From an uncultured Parasphingopyxis sp. (lineage in GTDB: Bacteria > Pseudomonadota > Alphaproteobacteria > Sphingomonadales > Sphingomonadaceae): a stretch of DNA of 17,407 nucleotides. Positions 16,477 to 17,407 of this stretch are shown here, in pieces. Positions within the stretch are counted from its first letter, which is position 1. Each line of letters begins with the position of its first letter. Location: the NCBI GenBank assembly GCA_905479515.1, contig CAJQMX010000014.1, positions 1 to 17,407 of the forward strand, read 5' to 3'. The notes beneath the pieces are model-generated. The model did not search any database, was not told the DNA's origin, and saw only the letters and a list, made by a program, of their open reading frames with translations. The translations under genes were made by a program, and so were the position numbers.

Positions 16477-17406
16477 ATGCCGCGCGATTATGAGCCGATC
16501 GAAACAACCGAAACGCCGCGGCGTTCGCTGATCCGTGTGTTGATCATCGCTGGCGTTGCCTTTTTCGGCGGCGTCATCGGAATGGGTTGGTTCCTGGTGA
16601 ATTATGGCGGATCAATGGGCATTCTCGCCGTACAAGAGGGTGCGCCGCCGTCCGAAGAAAGCAGCGCCGCAATCACCGCGCTCGACCGACAGCTTGATGC
16701 GGCCGAGCCGGGCCTGCCCGGAGCGCCGGTAGGCGAAACGCCCGGCACGGCAGAGATTGAAGCGGAGCGCGCAACATTGGCACGGCGCGTCGCCCAGCTT
16801 GAGGAGCGCATCGACCGCATCGGAACGCGGGCAGGCGCGGCTGCAGGCAATGCCGACCGGGCCGAAGGCTTGCTGGTGGCTTTTGCGGCCCGGCGGGCGC
16901 TCGATCGCGGGGTTGCGCTGGGGTATATTGAAGGTCTTTTGCGCGAGCGATTTGGCCGCTCAGCGCCGGAAGCCGTAGCGCGCGTTATCGCAGCATCGCA
17001 ACAGCCGGTAACACTGGACGGGCTGCAATCGCGGCTGAACGAGCTTGAGCCCGCCTTGATCGGCAGCGGCGAAGGCGAAAGCTGGTGGGATGCGACCCGG
17101 CGCGAATTTTCCGAACTTTTCGTTCTGCGGCAAGAAGGCACCCCTTCACCCGCACCGCGCCAGCGCATGCAGCGCGCGCGCGACAAGCTCGCCGTCGGAC
17201 AGGTTGATACCGCACTGGCCGAAGTGCTGCGTTTGCCGGGACGCGAAGCAGCCGATCAGTGGATATCCGATGCCCGCCGCTATATCGCCGCGCGCAATGC
17301 CCTCGACCGGATCGAGACGATTGCGCTAATGGAACCGCGCATCGCCGAACGGCAACGACAGCGCGAAGAGGCGGCCGAAGCCGCGACCGCAGAATCCGAA
17401 GAATAG
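16477..17406 (+). CDS. Mitofilin/Mic60-like membrane protein
   Basis: From the ATG at 16477 the protein has 309 residues: a short charged N-terminus, one membrane helix (about 19-42), a Pro/Glu-rich spacer (about 54-92), a short heptad-like helix (about 93-117, LARRVAQLEERIDRI), then a helical C-terminal region. Residues 200-285, with SWWDATRREFSELF, RARDKLAVGQVDTALAEVL and ADQWISDARRYIAARNAL, resemble the mitofilin signature. Alphaproteobacterial Mic60 homologues commonly lie beside hemC/hemD, which supports the call. In mitochondria Mic60 shapes cristae; an envelope or intracytoplasmic-membrane role here is inference. An in-frame TTG at 16465 would add four residues, but GGAG lies only 1 nt ahead of it; for the ATG the same GGAG is 13 nt away, so the start is unsettled. 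The coding region is complete, ending one base before the window edge. Confidence 0.78.
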   Translation: MPRDYEPIETTETPRRSLIRVLIIAGVAFFGGVIGMGWFLVNYGGSMGILAVQEGAPPSEESSAAITALDRQLDAAEPGLPGAPVGETPGTAEIEAERATLARRVAQLEERIDRIGTRAGAAAGNADRAEGLLVAFAARRALDRGVALGYIEGLLRERFGRSAPEAVARVIAASQQPVTLDGLQSRLNELEPALIGSGEGESWWDATRREFSELFVLRQEGTPSPAPRQRMQRARDKLAVGQVDTALAEVLRLPGREAADQWISDARRYIAARNALDRIETIALMEPRIAERQRQREEAAEAATAESEE

Positions 17407-17407
17407 C

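Noticed and set aside
1..17407. tRNA or rRNA genes, CRISPR arrays, insertion sequences, phage genes, long repeats
   Set aside because: Reading both strands showed coding genes nearly end to end. No gap is large enough for a mobile element and no regularly spaced repeats were seen.

Overview
The window looks like a chromosomal housekeeping segment of an alphaproteobacterium, most likely a member of Sphingomonadales. The reasons are the high-GC, GCG/GCC-rich codon use, the divergent hemC-hemD-mitofilin / tsaD-gpsA arrangement, the presence of a DUF1674 protein, and the protein sequences as I recognise them from that order. No database search was possible, so the taxonomic call is inference.

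Layout. (1) 1-467, minus strand: the N-terminal part of a CPBP-family intramembrane protease that runs off the left edge. It is divergent from (2) a plus-strand cluster at 567-6090: polA, a CPA1-type cation:proton antiporter and a Wzx-like polysaccharide flippase, joined by 4-nt stop/start overlaps. (3) A convergent minus-strand cluster at 6142-12500, read in the order htpX, rsmB, rpe, heparinase II/III-like protein, purH. Two of its junctions are 4-nt overlaps, one gap is 48 nt and one is 100 nt. (4) 12566-12736, plus strand: a 56-residue DUF1674 (Sdhaf4-like) gene divergent from htpX. (5) 12756-14773, minus strand: tsaD then gpsA, overlapping by 4 nt. (6) 14815-17406, plus strand: hemC, hemD (4-nt overlap) and a short mitofilin/Mic60-like membrane protein.

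Functions. The window combines DNA replication and repair (PolA), purine synthesis (PurH), the pentose phosphate pathway (Rpe), rRNA modification (RsmB), tRNA t6A synthesis (TsaD), phospholipid precursor synthesis (GpsA), tetrapyrrole synthesis (HemC, HemD), succinate dehydrogenase maturation (DUF1674) and membrane quality control (HtpX, CPBP). The less understood genes are the heparinase-like protein with no visible export signal, the flippase with no glycosyltransferase neighbours, and the Mic60-like protein.

Gene density is very high. No stretch over 300 bases lacks a gene; the largest gaps are about 100 nt. I saw no tRNA, rRNA, CRISPR array, insertion sequence, phage gene or clear rho-independent terminator. 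I did not find evidence for a wholly new biological system. The findings are second-look items within a conserved region.
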